DNA of 55,812 bases from Planctomycetota bacterium (GCA_016935485.1 JAFGQW010000094.1:1-55812); one strand, 5' to 3'. Positions 1-9,550 are shown, counted from the stretch's first letter. Numbers and translations: made by a program. Notes: a model not told the origin generated them from the sequence alone.

Positions 1-2526
1 GATGCTCGCCGGATCGCCGCCATGCTCGCCGCAGATGCCGACCTTGAGATCCGGTCGAGCCCGCCGGCCCTCGTCCACCGCCAGGGCGACCAGTCGGCCG
101 ACGCCGATCGTGTCCAGGGAGGCGAACGGGTCGGTCTCCAGCAGGCCCTTGTCGATGTAGTAGGGCAGGAACGAGCCCACGTCGTCGCGGCTCAGTCCGA
201 ACGTCATCTGGGTGAGATCGTTGGTGCCGAAGCTGAAGAACTGGGCGCGGCGGGCCACCTCGCCGGCGGTCAGCGCGGCCCGCGGCACCTCGATCATGGT
301 GCCGACCAGGAACCGCAGTGGGCGGCCCCGCTCCTGGCGGATCGTTTCGTAGACCTCCATGACGTTGCGGGCAAGGCAGTCGAACTCGGTGACGACGCCG
401 ACCAGCGGGATCATGATCTCCGGGTGCACGTCCACGCCCTGCTCGGCCACGTTGCAGGCGGCTTCGAGGATGGCGCGGACCTGCATCCGGTAGATCTCGG
501 GGAACGTGATGCCGAGCCGGCAGCCGCGGTGGCCGAGCATCGGGTTGAGCTCGCGCAGGGCGGCGACCTTCGCCGCCACCGCCTCCACGCTCACGGCGAG
601 CCGCTGGGCCATCTCCTCCTGGGCCCGCGCATCTTCCGGCAGGAACTCGTGGAGCGGCGGATCGAGCAGGCGAATGGTCACGGGCAGCCCGTCCATGGCG
701 CGGAAGATGCCCTCGAAGTCGCCGCGCTGCATGGGCAGGAGCTTCGCCAGCGCCTTCTCGCGGTCGGGCGTGTTCTCGGCGAGGATCATCTCGCGCATCG
801 CCCAGATCCGTTCCTTCTCGAAGAACATGTGCTCGGTCCGCGTCAGGCCAATGCCCTCGGCGCCCAGTTCGCGCGCCTTGACCGCGTCGCCAGGCGTGTC
901 GCAGTTGGTCCGGACCTTCAGGGTGCGGATGGCATCGGCGAACTTGAGCAGATCCTCGAAGTCGCCCGAGATCTCCGGCGGGATCGTGGCGACCTCGCCC
1001 CGGTAGACCTCGCCGCTCGTGCCGTCGAGACTGAGGAGGTCCCCCTCGCGGACGGCCGTGCCGTCTTCGGTCCGGAAGGACCGGTGGTCGGGCGCGATCT
1101 GGATCTGGGCGCAGCCGACGATGCAGCACTTGCCCATCCCGCGGGCCACGATGGCGGCGTGGGACGTCATGCCGCCGACGGCGGTGAGGATGCCCTGGGC
1201 GGCGTGCATGCCGCCGACGTCCTCGGGGCTCGTTTCGCGGCGCACCAGCAGGACCCGCTCGCCGCGGGCGGCGCGGGCCTCGACGTCCCGGGCGGTGAAG
1301 TAGACGTGTCCGGAGGCGGCCCCGGGGGAGGCCGGCAGCCCGCGGGCGATGACGGTCCTGGGCGCCGCCGGATCGAAGCTCGGATGGAGCAGCACGTCGA
1401 GGTCCTCGGGCCGCACGCGGGTCACGGCCGTCCGCTCGTCGATCAGCTCCTCCTTGACCATCTCGACCGCGCAGCGCACCGCCGCAACCGGGGTCCGCTT
1501 GCCGCGGCGGGTCTGCAGGATGTAGAGCTTGCCCTCCTGGATGGTGAACTCGATGTCCTGCATGTCCCGGTAGTGCCGCTCCAGGGTCTCCTGATGGCGG
1601 CAGAGCTCCCGGTAGCTGTCGGGCAACACGGCTTCGAGCGTCGCGATCGGCTCGGGCGTCCGGATGCCGGCGACCACGTCCTCGCCCTGGGCGTTGATCA
1701 GGTACTCGCCGTAGAAGACCTTCTCGCCGGTGGCGGGGTTGCGCGTGAAGCACACCCCCGTGCCCGACGTGTCGCCCATGTTCCCGAAGACCATGGCCTG
1801 CACATTGACCGCCGTGCCCAGCAGGCCCGTGATCCGGTTGAGGGCGCGGTACTTCACCGCCCGCGGGTTCGACCAGGACCGGAAGACCGCCTCCACGGCC
1901 ATCCGGAGCTGCTCGCGCGGCGCCTGCGGGAAGGCCTTTCCGGTCTTCTGCTCGAAAACCGCGCGGTAGCGCTGGGTCAGGTCCCGCAGCTCCGCCGTCG
2001 TCAGCTCGGTGTCGGCGGTCTTGCCCGTTTCCTCCTTGAGCGCCTGCATCTCGGCCTCGAACTCGGCATGCTCCACGCCCATGACGACGTTGCCGAACAT
2101 GTTCACCAGCCGGCGGTAGGCATCCCAGGCAAAGCGCTCGGTACCGGCGGCCTCGACCAGCCCCTGGACGGACTCGTCATTGAGCCCGAGGTTCAGGATC
2201 GTGTCCATCATGCCCGGCATGCTGTCGGCGGCGCCGCTCCGGACGCTCAGCAGCAGGGGTCGCTCCGGCGCCCCGAATCGCTGGCCCATCTCCTCCTCGA
2301 GCCGCCCGAGGTAGCGTTCCACCTCCTCCCACAGGCCGGCCGGCAGCCGGTTGTGGTTCGCGATGAACGCAGCGCACTGCTCGGTGGAGAGGGTGAATCC
2401 GGGCGGAACCGGGATGCCGAGGCGCGTCATCTCCGCCAGGTTCGCGCCCTTGCCGCCGAGGAGCTCCTTCATGGAGGCGTTGCCCTCGGTCTTGTCCTTC
2501 GCGAAGAAATAGACGGGTTGGCTCAT
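1..2526 (-). CDS. ppdK: Pyruvate, phosphate dikinase (C-terminus cut by window edge)
   Basis: Interconverts pyruvate + ATP + Pi and PEP + AMP + PPi in the cytoplasm. 842 residues are visible. The N-terminal nucleotide-binding region begins with a SMKELLGGKGANLAEM motif. The phosphohistidine motif GGMTSHAAIVARGMGK places the catalytic His at residue 456, matching His455 of the clostridial enzyme. The PEP/pyruvate barrel follows, with the catalytic Cys at residue 832 (GICGEHGGDP). Family length is about 875-900, so only some 35-60 C-terminal residues lie outside the window. The ATG overlaps the stop of the upstream lipoprotein gene (ATGA), implying co-transcription and translational coupling. 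The long open frame on the opposite strand is a GC-driven shadow. Confidence 0.97.
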   Translation of the reverse strand, partial: MSQPVYFFAKDKTEGNASMKELLGGKGANLAEMTRLGIPVPPGFTLSTEQCAAFIANHNRLPAGLWEEVERYLGRLEEEMGQRFGAPERPLLLSVRSGAADSMPGMMDTILNLGLNDESVQGLVEAAGTERFAWDAYRRLVNMFGNVVMGVEHAEFEAEMQALKEETGKTADTELTTAELRDLTQRYRAVFEQKTGKAFPQAPREQLRMAVEAVFRSWSNPRAVKYRALNRITGLLGTAVNVQAMVFGNMGDTSGTGVCFTRNPATGEKVFYGEYLINAQGEDVVAGIRTPEPIATLEAVLPDSYRELCRHQETLERHYRDMQDIEFTIQEGKLYILQTRRGKRTPVAAVRCAVEMVKEELIDERTAVTRVRPEDLDVLLHPSFDPAAPRTVIARGLPASPGAASGHVYFTARDVEARAARGERVLLVRRETSPEDVGGMHAAQGILTAVGGMTSHAAIVARGMGKCCIVGCAQIQIAPDHRSFRTEDGTAVREGDLLSLDGTSGEVYRGEVATIPPEISGDFEDLLKFADAIRTLKVRTNCDTPGDAVKARELGAEGIGLTRTEHMFFEKERIWAMREMILAENTPDREKALAKLLPMQRGDFEGIFRAMDGLPVTIRLLDPPLHEFLPEDARAQEEMAQRLAVSVEAVAAKVAALRELNPMLGHRGCRLGITFPEIYRMQVRAILEAACNVAEQGVDVHPEIMIPLVGVVTEFDCLARNVMEVYETIRQERGRPLRFLVGTMIEVPRAALTAGEVARRAQFFSFGTNDLTQMTFGLSRDDVGSFLPYYIDKGLLETDPFASLDTIGVGRLVALAVDEGRRARPDLKVGICGEHGGDPASI

Positions 2527-3224
2527 CGTGCTTGTTCCTGGTCCTCTTCCTGTGGATCGCCGGTCGCGGCGCTCTCCGCCAGCGCCTTGCGGAGCGACGA
2601 GCTCACGGAATCGATGTTCAGCAACCGCCAGCGATCGGTCGCCGTGATCTTCTGGATCGATGTGGCGGGCGGCATCTCCTGCGTTGGGGGCACCTCGAAG
2701 GCAACGGTGAACGTCCGGTCCCGGACCCGGATGAGTGTGGCGATGTCGGCCACCGGGACCTCGACCGGGATGATGTCGCCGGTCTCCAGGTCCTCCCACC
2801 AGACCCACACGACCGGCTCGTTCACCAGCCGGAAATCGGCAAAGTGGGGGCCCTTCCTGAGCCGGATGACCACCTGGGGAGGCGTGGTTCCCGGCACGGG
2901 CGCCGTCGCCCCGGTCTCGGCCTCCAGGAACAGGTCGACGAGCTCGCGGTTGGCGGCCAGAAACCGATCCCGGCCGAGGTGGTATTCCGCGAGGCTGACC
3001 GGGTGCTCCCGCTTGAGCTGGTCCGAGAGGCACAGGTACTCGTAGTGGGCGTTCTCGGCCCGGAAGGCCCGGCGGTAGGTCTCGACGGCGGCGGCGGGCG
3101 TCGACCAGTCGAGCTCGCCGAGCAACGGGGGGGGCGGGGCCGGGCAGAAGAGCGCCCCGAGGCAGGCGCAGCCCCCGCCGAGCGCGACCGCTGCCGCGAG
3201 CAAGAAACCGCGCACGAGGTGCAA
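2523..3224 (-). CDS. Predicted lipoprotein of unknown function, coupled to ppdK
   Basis: 233 residues. A hydrophobic signal ends in a lipobox-like LGGGC around residue 19, so export and lipidation are likely. The mature part has a region resembling DUF4878-like stress lipoproteins (TPAAAVETYRRAFRAENA, then a mixed alpha/beta region), but I do not recognise the family with certainty. The stop codon overlaps the ppdK start and a predicted promoter lies about 60 bases upstream, so it is the first gene of a two-gene operon. No catalytic motif is visible. Its link to PEP/pyruvate metabolism is positional only. Confidence 0.8.
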   Translation of the reverse strand: MHLVRGFLLAAAVALGGGCACLGALFCPAPPPPLLGELDWSTPAAAVETYRRAFRAENAHYEYLCLSDQLKREHPVSLAEYHLGRDRFLAANRELVDLFLEAETGATAPVPGTTPPQVVIRLRKGPHFADFRLVNEPVVWVWWEDLETGDIIPVEVPVADIATLIRVRDRTFTVAFEVPPTQEMPPATSIQKITATDRWRLLNIDSVSSSLRKALAESAATGDPQEEDQEQAR

Positions 3225-3292
3225 AAAAGACCCCTCCTCAGCTCGACCGATCCGGACGCCGGCGCGTCGGAGGATCTCCTCGCCGACGGCGA

Positions 3293-3321
3293 ACTATAGC
3301 ACCGCCGTGCCGCGGTTGAAA
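3293..3321 (-). promoter_or_regulatory. Predicted sigma70-type promoter for lipoprotein-ppdK
   Basis: On the minus strand TTTCAA, 17-base spacer, TATAGT. The expected start of transcription is about 60 bases before the lipoprotein ATG. Confidence 0.5.
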
Positions 3322-3379
3322 CCGACTCCCGGCGCCTTCCGCGCACGGAGCGTCCCGCGGTCGCGGGACGGCGAGATCC

Positions 3380-3408
3380 TTGACCCGGAGGGTCTTCCTT
3401 TCTACCCT
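3380..3408 (+). promoter_or_regulatory. Predicted sigma70-type promoter for the pil operon
   Basis: TTGACC, 17-base spacer, TACCCT, about 145 bases upstream of the first PilB start. It lies in the 329-base divergent gap 3225-3553, which otherwise shows only the opposing promoter at 3293-3321. Confidence 0.5.
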
Positions 3409-3553
3409 GACGTAGCCTGGGCCCGGGGACCACGGCGGGGCCGGGCTCTCGGGCTCCAGGCGGTGGCTGGCGCCGCGTTCCCCGGCGGATGCCGGGATTC
3501 GACCTCTCTCCCGCGTCGCGCGCGGTGCGCCTGCAAGGAAACGAGTCTGCGCG

Positions 3554-5248
3554 ATGTCGCAATCCGGCCGGCTGAAACTCGGCGATCTCCTCCTCCAGGA
3601 GGGGGTGATCGACACGGTGGCCGTGGACCAGGCGCTGCGCTACCAGTACGAGCACAAGGTCCGGTTCGGCGAGGCGCTGGTCGCGCTCGGGCTGGCGGAC
3701 GAGGTGTGCGTCGCGCGGGCGCTCGCGCGCCAGGCGGATCTTCCGTTCGTGGACCTGAGCAAGGGCAAGATCCGTCCCGAGGTGCTCGCCACCATCGACC
3801 GGGCGGTGGCGGAGGAGTACCGGATGCTGCCCATCAAGATCTCCGGCGGCGTCGTGTTCGTGGCGATCGCCGATCCGGTGGATGCGCTCAATGCCGACAG
3901 CCTGAGCTTCCTGCTGGGGCGCGAGGTGCGCTGCGCGCTCGCCGCGCCTTCGGCGCTGCGGGCGGCGTTCAAGACGCACTACGACCTCGAGGCGGGCCCG
4001 GCCCGGCCGGGCAGTCCGGCGCGCGCGGCGGCGGCGGCGCTGGCGGCGCCACCGGAGGTCGACGAGGACGAGGCTCCCATCATCCGGCTCGTCACCCAGC
4101 TGGCGGAAAACGCGCTCAAGATGCGGGCGTCCGACATCCACGTGGAGTCCTTCGAACAGCGCCTGCGCGTGCGCTACCGGGTGGACGGCGTGTGCCGGGA
4201 GGTAGCCAGCTATCCCAAGCACCTGCAGGGGCCGGTGCTGAGCCGCCTGAAGATCATGTCGGGCATGGACATCGCCGAGAAGCGCCAGCCCCAGGACGGG
4301 CGGATCAACCTGAAGATCGACGGCCGCGACATCGATGTGCGGGTCTCGGCGCTGCCGTCCACGCACGGCGAGAGCATCGTGCTGAGGCTGCTGGACAAGG
4401 AGACCGGGCTCGTGAGCCTCGAGCGGCTCGGCTTCCATCCCGACGACATGAAGCGCTTCCACCGCATCATCCAGCGGCCCAACGGCATCTTCCTCGTCAC
4501 CGGGCCCACCGGCAGCGGCAAGACGACGACCCTGTATGCGGGCTTGAAGGAGCTGAACCGGCCGGACGTGAAGATCATCACCGCGGAAAACCCCGTCGAG
4601 TATCACCTGCCCGGGGTCAACCAGGCGGAGGTGCAGACCCGGGTGGGGATGACGTTCGCGCGGATCCTCCGGGCCATGCTGCGCCAGGCCCCGAACATCA
4701 TCCTGGTGGGCGAGATCCGCGACCGCGAGACGGCGGAGATCGCCATCCAGGCGGCGCTCACCGGCCACCTGGTGTTCTCCACCCTGCACACCAACGACGC
4801 GCCGAGCGCGATCACCCGGCTCATCGACATGGGGGTCAAGCCGTTCCTCGTGTCCTCGAGCGTCCAGGCCGTGATGGCCCAGCGGCTGGTCCGGCGCCTG
4901 TGCCCGGAGTGCAAGGCCCCGTACCACCCGCCGGCGAGCGAGCTCAAGGCGGTGGGACTCGCCGCGGAGGACGTCCCGGACGTCACCCTCTACCGGGCGG
5001 TCGGCTGCGCGGCGTGCGAGCAGACCGGCTACCGCGGCCGCCAGGGCATCTTCGAGCTGCTGGAGATGAACAGCGAGATGCGCAACCTGATCCACCGGAT
5101 GGCCTCGACGTCGCGGCTGCGCGAAGCGGCCGTGCTGGCTGGCGGCATGGTCACGTTGCTCCGGGACGGGGTCCGCAAGGCGCTCGCCGGCAGCACGAGC
5201 CTGGACGAGGTGCTCCGTGTGACCTACGGAGAGGAGATGCTGGTGTGA
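3554..5248 (+). CDS. pilB: PilB/GspE-type assembly ATPase (first copy)
   Basis: 564-residue hexameric ATPase that powers pilus or pseudopilus extension at the inner membrane. The N-terminus (about 7-60) holds two consecutive MshEN-like units (KLGDLLLQEGVI..., RFGEALVALGL...), a fold that binds c-di-GMP in related ATPases. The core has Walker A GPTGSGKT at 317-324, Walker B ILVGEIRD near 381-390, and two CxxC pairs (C450/C453, C485/C488) forming the PilB/GspE zinc site. Full length for the family. First gene of the block pilB-pilT-pilB-pilC. The ATG at 3554 immediately precedes the MshEN motif. Confidence 0.95.
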   Translation: MSQSGRLKLGDLLLQEGVIDTVAVDQALRYQYEHKVRFGEALVALGLADEVCVARALARQADLPFVDLSKGKIRPEVLATIDRAVAEEYRMLPIKISGGVVFVAIADPVDALNADSLSFLLGREVRCALAAPSALRAAFKTHYDLEAGPARPGSPARAAAAALAAPPEVDEDEAPIIRLVTQLAENALKMRASDIHVESFEQRLRVRYRVDGVCREVASYPKHLQGPVLSRLKIMSGMDIAEKRQPQDGRINLKIDGRDIDVRVSALPSTHGESIVLRLLDKETGLVSLERLGFHPDDMKRFHRIIQRPNGIFLVTGPTGSGKTTTLYAGLKELNRPDVKIITAENPVEYHLPGVNQAEVQTRVGMTFARILRAMLRQAPNIILVGEIRDRETAEIAIQAALTGHLVFSTLHTNDAPSAITRLIDMGVKPFLVSSSVQAVMAQRLVRRLCPECKAPYHPPASELKAVGLAAEDVPDVTLYRAVGCAACEQTGYRGRQGIFELLEMNSEMRNLIHRMASTSRLREAAVLAGGMVTLLRDGVRKALAGSTSLDEVLRVTYGEEMLV

Positions 5249-5314
5249 GGCGGGCGCGGTGGCGCCACGCCCGCCAGCGGGCCGCCGGCGGCCGAACGAA
5301 GGAGATCTGACCCC

Positions 5315-6376
5315 GTGCTCGACATCCTCCCGCTGCTGAACCTCGTGGTCGAGAAGAACGCGAGCGACCTGCACCTGGCGGTGGGCCGGCCGCCGACCGT
5401 GCGGCGGTACGGTCGGCTCATCGACGTCAAGGGCGCGCCGCTCACCCCGGAGGACACCGCGCAGCTGGTGAGCCAGATCATCCCGGAGCGCTGCCGGCGC
5501 GAGCTCGAGGAGGTCGGCACCACCGATTTCGCCTACGCGCTCGCGGACAAGGGGCGCTTCCGCGTGAGCGCGTTTCACCAGAAGGGCTCGATCGGGGTCA
5601 CGCTCCGGCTCATCCCCTCCAAGCTGCTCAGCTTCGAGGAGATCTGCCTGCCGCCGACCGTGAAGGAGCTGCTCCGGCGGCCGCGCGGCCTGTTGCTCGT
5701 CACCGGTCCGACCGGCAGCGGCAAGACCACGACGCTCGCCACCATGCTAGACTACGTCAACAGCACCTTCGACCATCACATCATCACCATCGAGGACCCG
5801 ATCGAGTACTACCACAACCACCGCAAATCCATCGTCACCCAGCGCGAGGTCCACGTCGACGTGCCCTCGTTCGCGGAGGGGCTGCGCCGTTCGCTCCGGC
5901 AGGACCCGGACGTCATCATGGTGGGCGAGATGCGGGATCTCGAGACGATCAGCGCCGCGATCACCGCCGCGGAGACGGGTCACCTGGTGCTCGCCACGCT
6001 GCACACCACCGGCTCGGCGCGGACGGTGGATCGCATCATCGACGCGTTCCCGCAGGAACAGCAGGAGCAGATCCGCGTGCAGCTGAGCGTGAGCCTCGTC
6101 GGCGTCATCAGCCAGGTGATCATGCCGCGGGCGGACCGCCCCGGACTGCAGGCGGCCTTCGAGCTGATGGTCATGACGTCGGCGATCGAGAACCACATCC
6201 GCAAGAACGAGACCTTCAAGATCATCTCCTCCATCCAGACCTCGAAGAACCTCGGGATGCAGATGCTCGACGACCACCTCTACGAGCTCTACACGCAGGG
6301 GCGGATCAACGAGGAGTACCTGTTGCTCCGGGCGCAGAGTCCGCGGGACCTGCGCACGAAGCTGGGGCTGGGCTAG
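5315..6376 (+). CDS. pilT: PilT twitching-motility (retraction) ATPase
   Basis: 353 residues. Starts with GTG behind a clear AAGGAG. PilT hexamers disassemble pili and drive retraction. The N-terminus has the PilT-type NASDLHLAVGRPP motif. Walker A GPTGSGKT is at about 131-138, followed by an Asp box, Walker B VIMVGEMRD and the His box GHLVLATLHT. Near the C-terminus AIENHIRKNE corresponds to the retraction-specific AIRNLIRE motif. It lacks the CxxC zinc pairs of the two PilB proteins. It lies 66 bases after pilB and 26 bases before the second pilB, so a single operon is likely. Confidence 0.95.
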   Translation: MLDILPLLNLVVEKNASDLHLAVGRPPTVRRYGRLIDVKGAPLTPEDTAQLVSQIIPERCRRELEEVGTTDFAYALADKGRFRVSAFHQKGSIGVTLRLIPSKLLSFEEICLPPTVKELLRRPRGLLLVTGPTGSGKTTTLATMLDYVNSTFDHHIITIEDPIEYYHNHRKSIVTQREVHVDVPSFAEGLRRSLRQDPDVIMVGEMRDLETISAAITAAETGHLVLATLHTTGSARTVDRIIDAFPQEQQEQIRVQLSVSLVGVISQVIMPRADRPGLQAAFELMVMTSAIENHIRKNETFKIISSIQTSKNLGMQMLDDHLYELYTQGRINEEYLLLRAQSPRDLRTKLGLG

Positions 6377-6402
6377 GCGGAGAATACAAGGGAGAGCGCT
6401 CC

Positions 6403-8115
6403 TTGGCTGCACCGCGCCGGAACCTCCTCGGGCAGATCCTGAAGGGCATGGGCCTCCTCAACGAGGGGCAGGTCCAGGAGGCGCTGCACGTGCAGCGGGC
6501 CCAGGGCGGCCCGCTCGGCGAGATCCTGGTCGCCCGGGGGGCGATCACCGCCGATCAGCTGATGGTCGCGCTCGGCGCGCAGGCCGGCATGGAAGTGGTC
6601 CGCCTGGCCGGCGTGGCCATCCCTCCCGCCGTGGTCGCCAAGATCGACAACTCCACCTGCAATCTCTTTCGCGTCGTGCCGGTGCGCGAGCAGGACGGCG
6701 TCCTCGTCGTGGCCATGGCCGACCCGATGAACGCCGGCATTCTCGACGATCTGCGCTTCCTGCTCAACCAGGAGGTCCGCGGCGTCGTGGCGCCCGCGGC
6801 CGAGGTCGAGGCGGCGCTCCAGAAGTACTACCCGGAGGCGCTTGGCGGCCTGGACCGGGCGGTGAAGGAGACCGCGCGGGACGAGCGCGCCGCCGCGCTC
6901 GCCCGCACCGGCCCGCTCGATCTCGCGGACGCGGAGGCGATGGCCAAGTCGCCCCCCGTGGTGAAGCTCTTGAACTACGTGCTGTTCCAGGCCATTCGCG
7001 ACCAGGCCAGCGACATCCACCTCGAGCCCTTCGAGGACGACTTCAAGGTGCGCTACCGCATCGACGGCGTCCTTTACGAGCTGGAGTCGCCCCCGCGCCA
7101 TCTGGCCGAGGCGCTCACGAGTCGCATCAAGGTGATGGCGGACCTCGACATCGCGGAGACCCGCGCGCCCCAGGACGGCCGGATCGAGCTGGTGATCAGC
7201 GGCCGGCCGGTGGACATCCGCGTCTCGACCCTGCCGACGCTGTTCGGCGAGAGCTGCGTGATGCGGGTGCTCGACCGCAGCGTGGTGAGTCTCGATCTAC
7301 AGAAGATCGGCCTGCGCGACGCGGAGCTCGAGGCGATCCGCAGCCTGATCCACCGGCCCCACGGGATCATTCTCGTGACGGGGCCGACCGGCAGCGGGAA
7401 GACCACGACCCTCTACTCCGCGCTCAACGAGGCCAACGACGTGGGCATCAAGATCATCACCACCGAGGATCCGGTGGAGTACGATCTGGAGGGCATCGTG
7501 CAGGTGCAGATCCACGAGGACATCGGGCTCACGTATGCGCGATGTCTGCGCGCGATCCTGCGCCAGGATCCCGACAAGATCCTGGTCGGCGAGATCCGCG
7601 ACGAGGAGACGGGACGGATGGCGGTGGAGGCGTCGCTGACCGGCCACGTGGTCTTCTCGACGCTGCACACCAACGACGCACCGAGCGCGATCACCCGCAT
7701 GATCGATATCGGCGTGGAGTCGTTCCTGCTCGCGGCCACCCTGGAGGCGGTGGTGGCCCAGCGCCTGGTGCGCAGGATCTGCCCCGACTGCAGCGCGGAG
7801 TACACGCCCTCGCCGGACGTGCTCGCGGAGCTCGGGTTGACCCCGCGCGAGGTCGCGGGGCGCACGTTCCGCTACGGCAAGGGGTGCGCGGCCTGTCACC
7901 ACACCGGCTACCGCGGCCGGCACGCGATCTTCGAGATCCTGCTGGTGAGCGAGCGGCTGCGCCAGATGATCACCGAGAACCTGAGCACGGACCGGATCCG
8001 GGAGGCGGCGCTGGAGGAGGGCATGCGGACGCTGCGGGACGCCGGGTTGCTCGCGATCTACGACGGCATCACCACGGTGGAGGAGGTCATCCGGGCCACG
8101 GTGGCCGAGACCTGA
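6403..8115 (+). CDS. pilB: PilB/GspE-type assembly ATPase (second copy)
   Basis: 570 residues. TTG start chosen because AAGGGAG lies 7 bases upstream and it sits directly before the N-terminal domain. Two MshEN-like units are recognisable (LLGQILKGMGLL..., PLGEILVARGAI...), but the leading Arg is replaced in both, so ligand binding may be weakened. Walker A GPTGSGKT at 327-334, Walker B ILVGEIRD, zinc cysteines C460/C463 and C495/C498. A second assembly ATPase next to pilT suggests either two pilus-like machines sharing PilC or a pilus plus a type II secretion motor. Confidence 0.94.
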   Translation: MAAPRRNLLGQILKGMGLLNEGQVQEALHVQRAQGGPLGEILVARGAITADQLMVALGAQAGMEVVRLAGVAIPPAVVAKIDNSTCNLFRVVPVREQDGVLVVAMADPMNAGILDDLRFLLNQEVRGVVAPAAEVEAALQKYYPEALGGLDRAVKETARDERAAALARTGPLDLADAEAMAKSPPVVKLLNYVLFQAIRDQASDIHLEPFEDDFKVRYRIDGVLYELESPPRHLAEALTSRIKVMADLDIAETRAPQDGRIELVISGRPVDIRVSTLPTLFGESCVMRVLDRSVVSLDLQKIGLRDAELEAIRSLIHRPHGIILVTGPTGSGKTTTLYSALNEANDVGIKIITTEDPVEYDLEGIVQVQIHEDIGLTYARCLRAILRQDPDKILVGEIRDEETGRMAVEASLTGHVVFSTLHTNDAPSAITRMIDIGVESFLLAATLEAVVAQRLVRRICPDCSAEYTPSPDVLAELGLTPREVAGRTFRYGKGCAACHHTGYRGRHAIFEILLVSERLRQMITENLSTDRIREAALEEGMRTLRDAGLLAIYDGITTVEEVIRATVAET

Positions 8116-8372
8116 GGGCCCGCGCAAGAATAGCTTCCGGTTTTCGCGGCTCTTCTCGCCCAGGTCCGCGCGGCGGAAAGCCAGTGGAATCTCTGATTCG
8201 AACCGGCTTCCCGCCCCACGAACCTGAACGAGAATCTCGCGGCGAAACCCGGGAAGTGATCCTTGCGCGAACCCTGAGGACGGCCGGACGCGCCGCGGCC
8301 GGACCGGGGCTTCCCGCCGCCGGCGGCGGCGCGGGCCGGCGGTCTCTTGGGCGCGAAACGAGAGCGAGAGCG
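8116..8372. other. 257-base gap inside the pil block, with an inverted repeat
   Basis: No gene seen. It contains an imperfect inverted repeat (ggcggaaagcc at about 8171, ggcttcccgcc at about 8203) around a 20-odd-base loop, and small palindromes such as cgagaatctcg. The ORF of pilC is open through it but has no plausible start with a Shine-Dalgarno before 8373. Confidence 0.4.
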
Positions 8373-9503
8373 ATGGCGAAGAAGAAGACCCAGGCGAAGT
8401 ACTTCGACCCCCTGGCCCGGCGGCCCGAGGAGAAGCGGGCGATCCGGCGCGGCGGGCACGTGTCGGCCAAGGTGGTCACCCGCTTCAGCACCCAGCTCGC
8501 CACGCTGCAGGAGGCCGGGCTGCCGATCGTCCGGAGCCTCAAGATCCTCGAGGGCCAGCTGCGCCCCGGGCGGATGAAGATGATCGCCGGCGCGGTGGCC
8601 GAAGACGTCGAGGGCGGGGCGAGTCTCAGCGAGGCGATGGCCAAGCACCCGGCGGCGTTCGACAACCTCTACGTGCAGATGGTGCGCGCGGGCGAGGCGG
8701 GCGGCATGCTGGACAAGGTGCTGCGGCGGGTGGCGGACTTCAAGGAGAAGGCCGAGAAGCTGCGCACCCAGATCAAGGGGGCGATCACCTACCCGATCTT
8801 CGTGATCCTGTTCGCGCTGGGCGTGATCTTCTTCATCACCACGGTGGTGGTGCCGCAGTTCGAGAAGATCTTCCGGGATCTCGGCAGCGACGAGCTGCCG
8901 CGGGCGACCCAGCTTCTGCTCGGCCTGAGCAACTTCCTGCAGAAGCACTGGTACGTGGTGCTGGCAATCCCGGTGCTCGTCTACCTCGTCTTCAAGATGG
9001 TGCGCCGGTCGGCCCGCGGCCAGCTCGCGACCGACCGCTGGTCGCTCCGGCTCCCCCGGCTCGGGGGGATCAACCGCAAGAACAAGATCGCGCGGGTCGG
9101 CCGGACGCTGGGGACGCTGATCGCCAGCGGCGTGCCGCTGCTCGATGCGCTCGAGATCACGCGCAACGGGGTGGGCAACCGGGTGATCGAGCAGGCGCTC
9201 GACAAGGTGAAGTCGGCGGTCCGCGAAGGCGAGGGGATCGCCGAGCCCATGGGGGAAACGCGCCAGTTCGATGACATGGTGGTCAACATGGTGGCGGTCG
9301 GCGAGGAGACCGGCGAGCTGGACCGGATGCTGCTCCGGGTGGCGGACACCTACGAGTACGAGGTGGACATCGAGGTGGCCGGGCTGGTGCGGCTGCTCGA
9401 GCCGCTGCTCATCATCCTGGTGGGCGGCATCGTGGGGTTCATCCTGTTCGCGGTCTTCCTGCCGCTGCTCGAGATCATCAAGAAGCTGGGTGCTTCGGGC
9501 TGA
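8373..9503 (+). CDS. pilC: PilC/GspF inner-membrane platform protein
   Basis: 376 residues, typical for the family (about 400). Two GspF repeats: FSTQLATLQEAGLPIVRSLKILEG in the first half and IARVGRTLGTLIASGVPLLDALEI in the second. Each is followed by hydrophobic membrane segments (around 145-170, 195-210 and the C-terminal LLIILVGGIVGFILFAVFLP). It recruits the PilB/PilT motors and forms the rotating base of the pilus. The ATG at 8373 gives the usual short basic N-terminus (MAKKKTQAKY); the open frame upstream reads as GC noise. Confidence 0.95.
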   Translation: MAKKKTQAKYFDPLARRPEEKRAIRRGGHVSAKVVTRFSTQLATLQEAGLPIVRSLKILEGQLRPGRMKMIAGAVAEDVEGGASLSEAMAKHPAAFDNLYVQMVRAGEAGGMLDKVLRRVADFKEKAEKLRTQIKGAITYPIFVILFALGVIFFITTVVVPQFEKIFRDLGSDELPRATQLLLGLSNFLQKHWYVVLAIPVLVYLVFKMVRRSARGQLATDRWSLRLPRLGGINRKNKIARVGRTLGTLIASGVPLLDALEITRNGVGNRVIEQALDKVKSAVREGEGIAEPMGETRQFDDMVVNMVAVGEETGELDRMLLRVADTYEYEVDIEVAGLVRLLEPLLIILVGGIVGFILFAVFLPLLEIIKKLGASG

Positions 9504-9550
9504 GCGCGGCCGGGCGACGGATGCCTGGCGCGCGCCCGACGGGAGGCGCC

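Noticed and set aside
22-3045. 1007-codon open frame on the plus strand
   Set aside because: It is the reverse shadow of ppdK and the lipoprotein. The minus strand has complete catalytic motifs; the plus frame reads as His/Asp/Gly-rich noise.
3307-5578. Long frames on both strands across the first PilB gene
   Set aside because: Off-frame, Arg/Pro/Gly-rich translations; the 564-residue PilB frame has all ATPase motifs.
7542-8372. Upstream extension of the pilC frame
   Set aside because: It overlaps the second pilB out of frame and lacks PilC homology until 8373.
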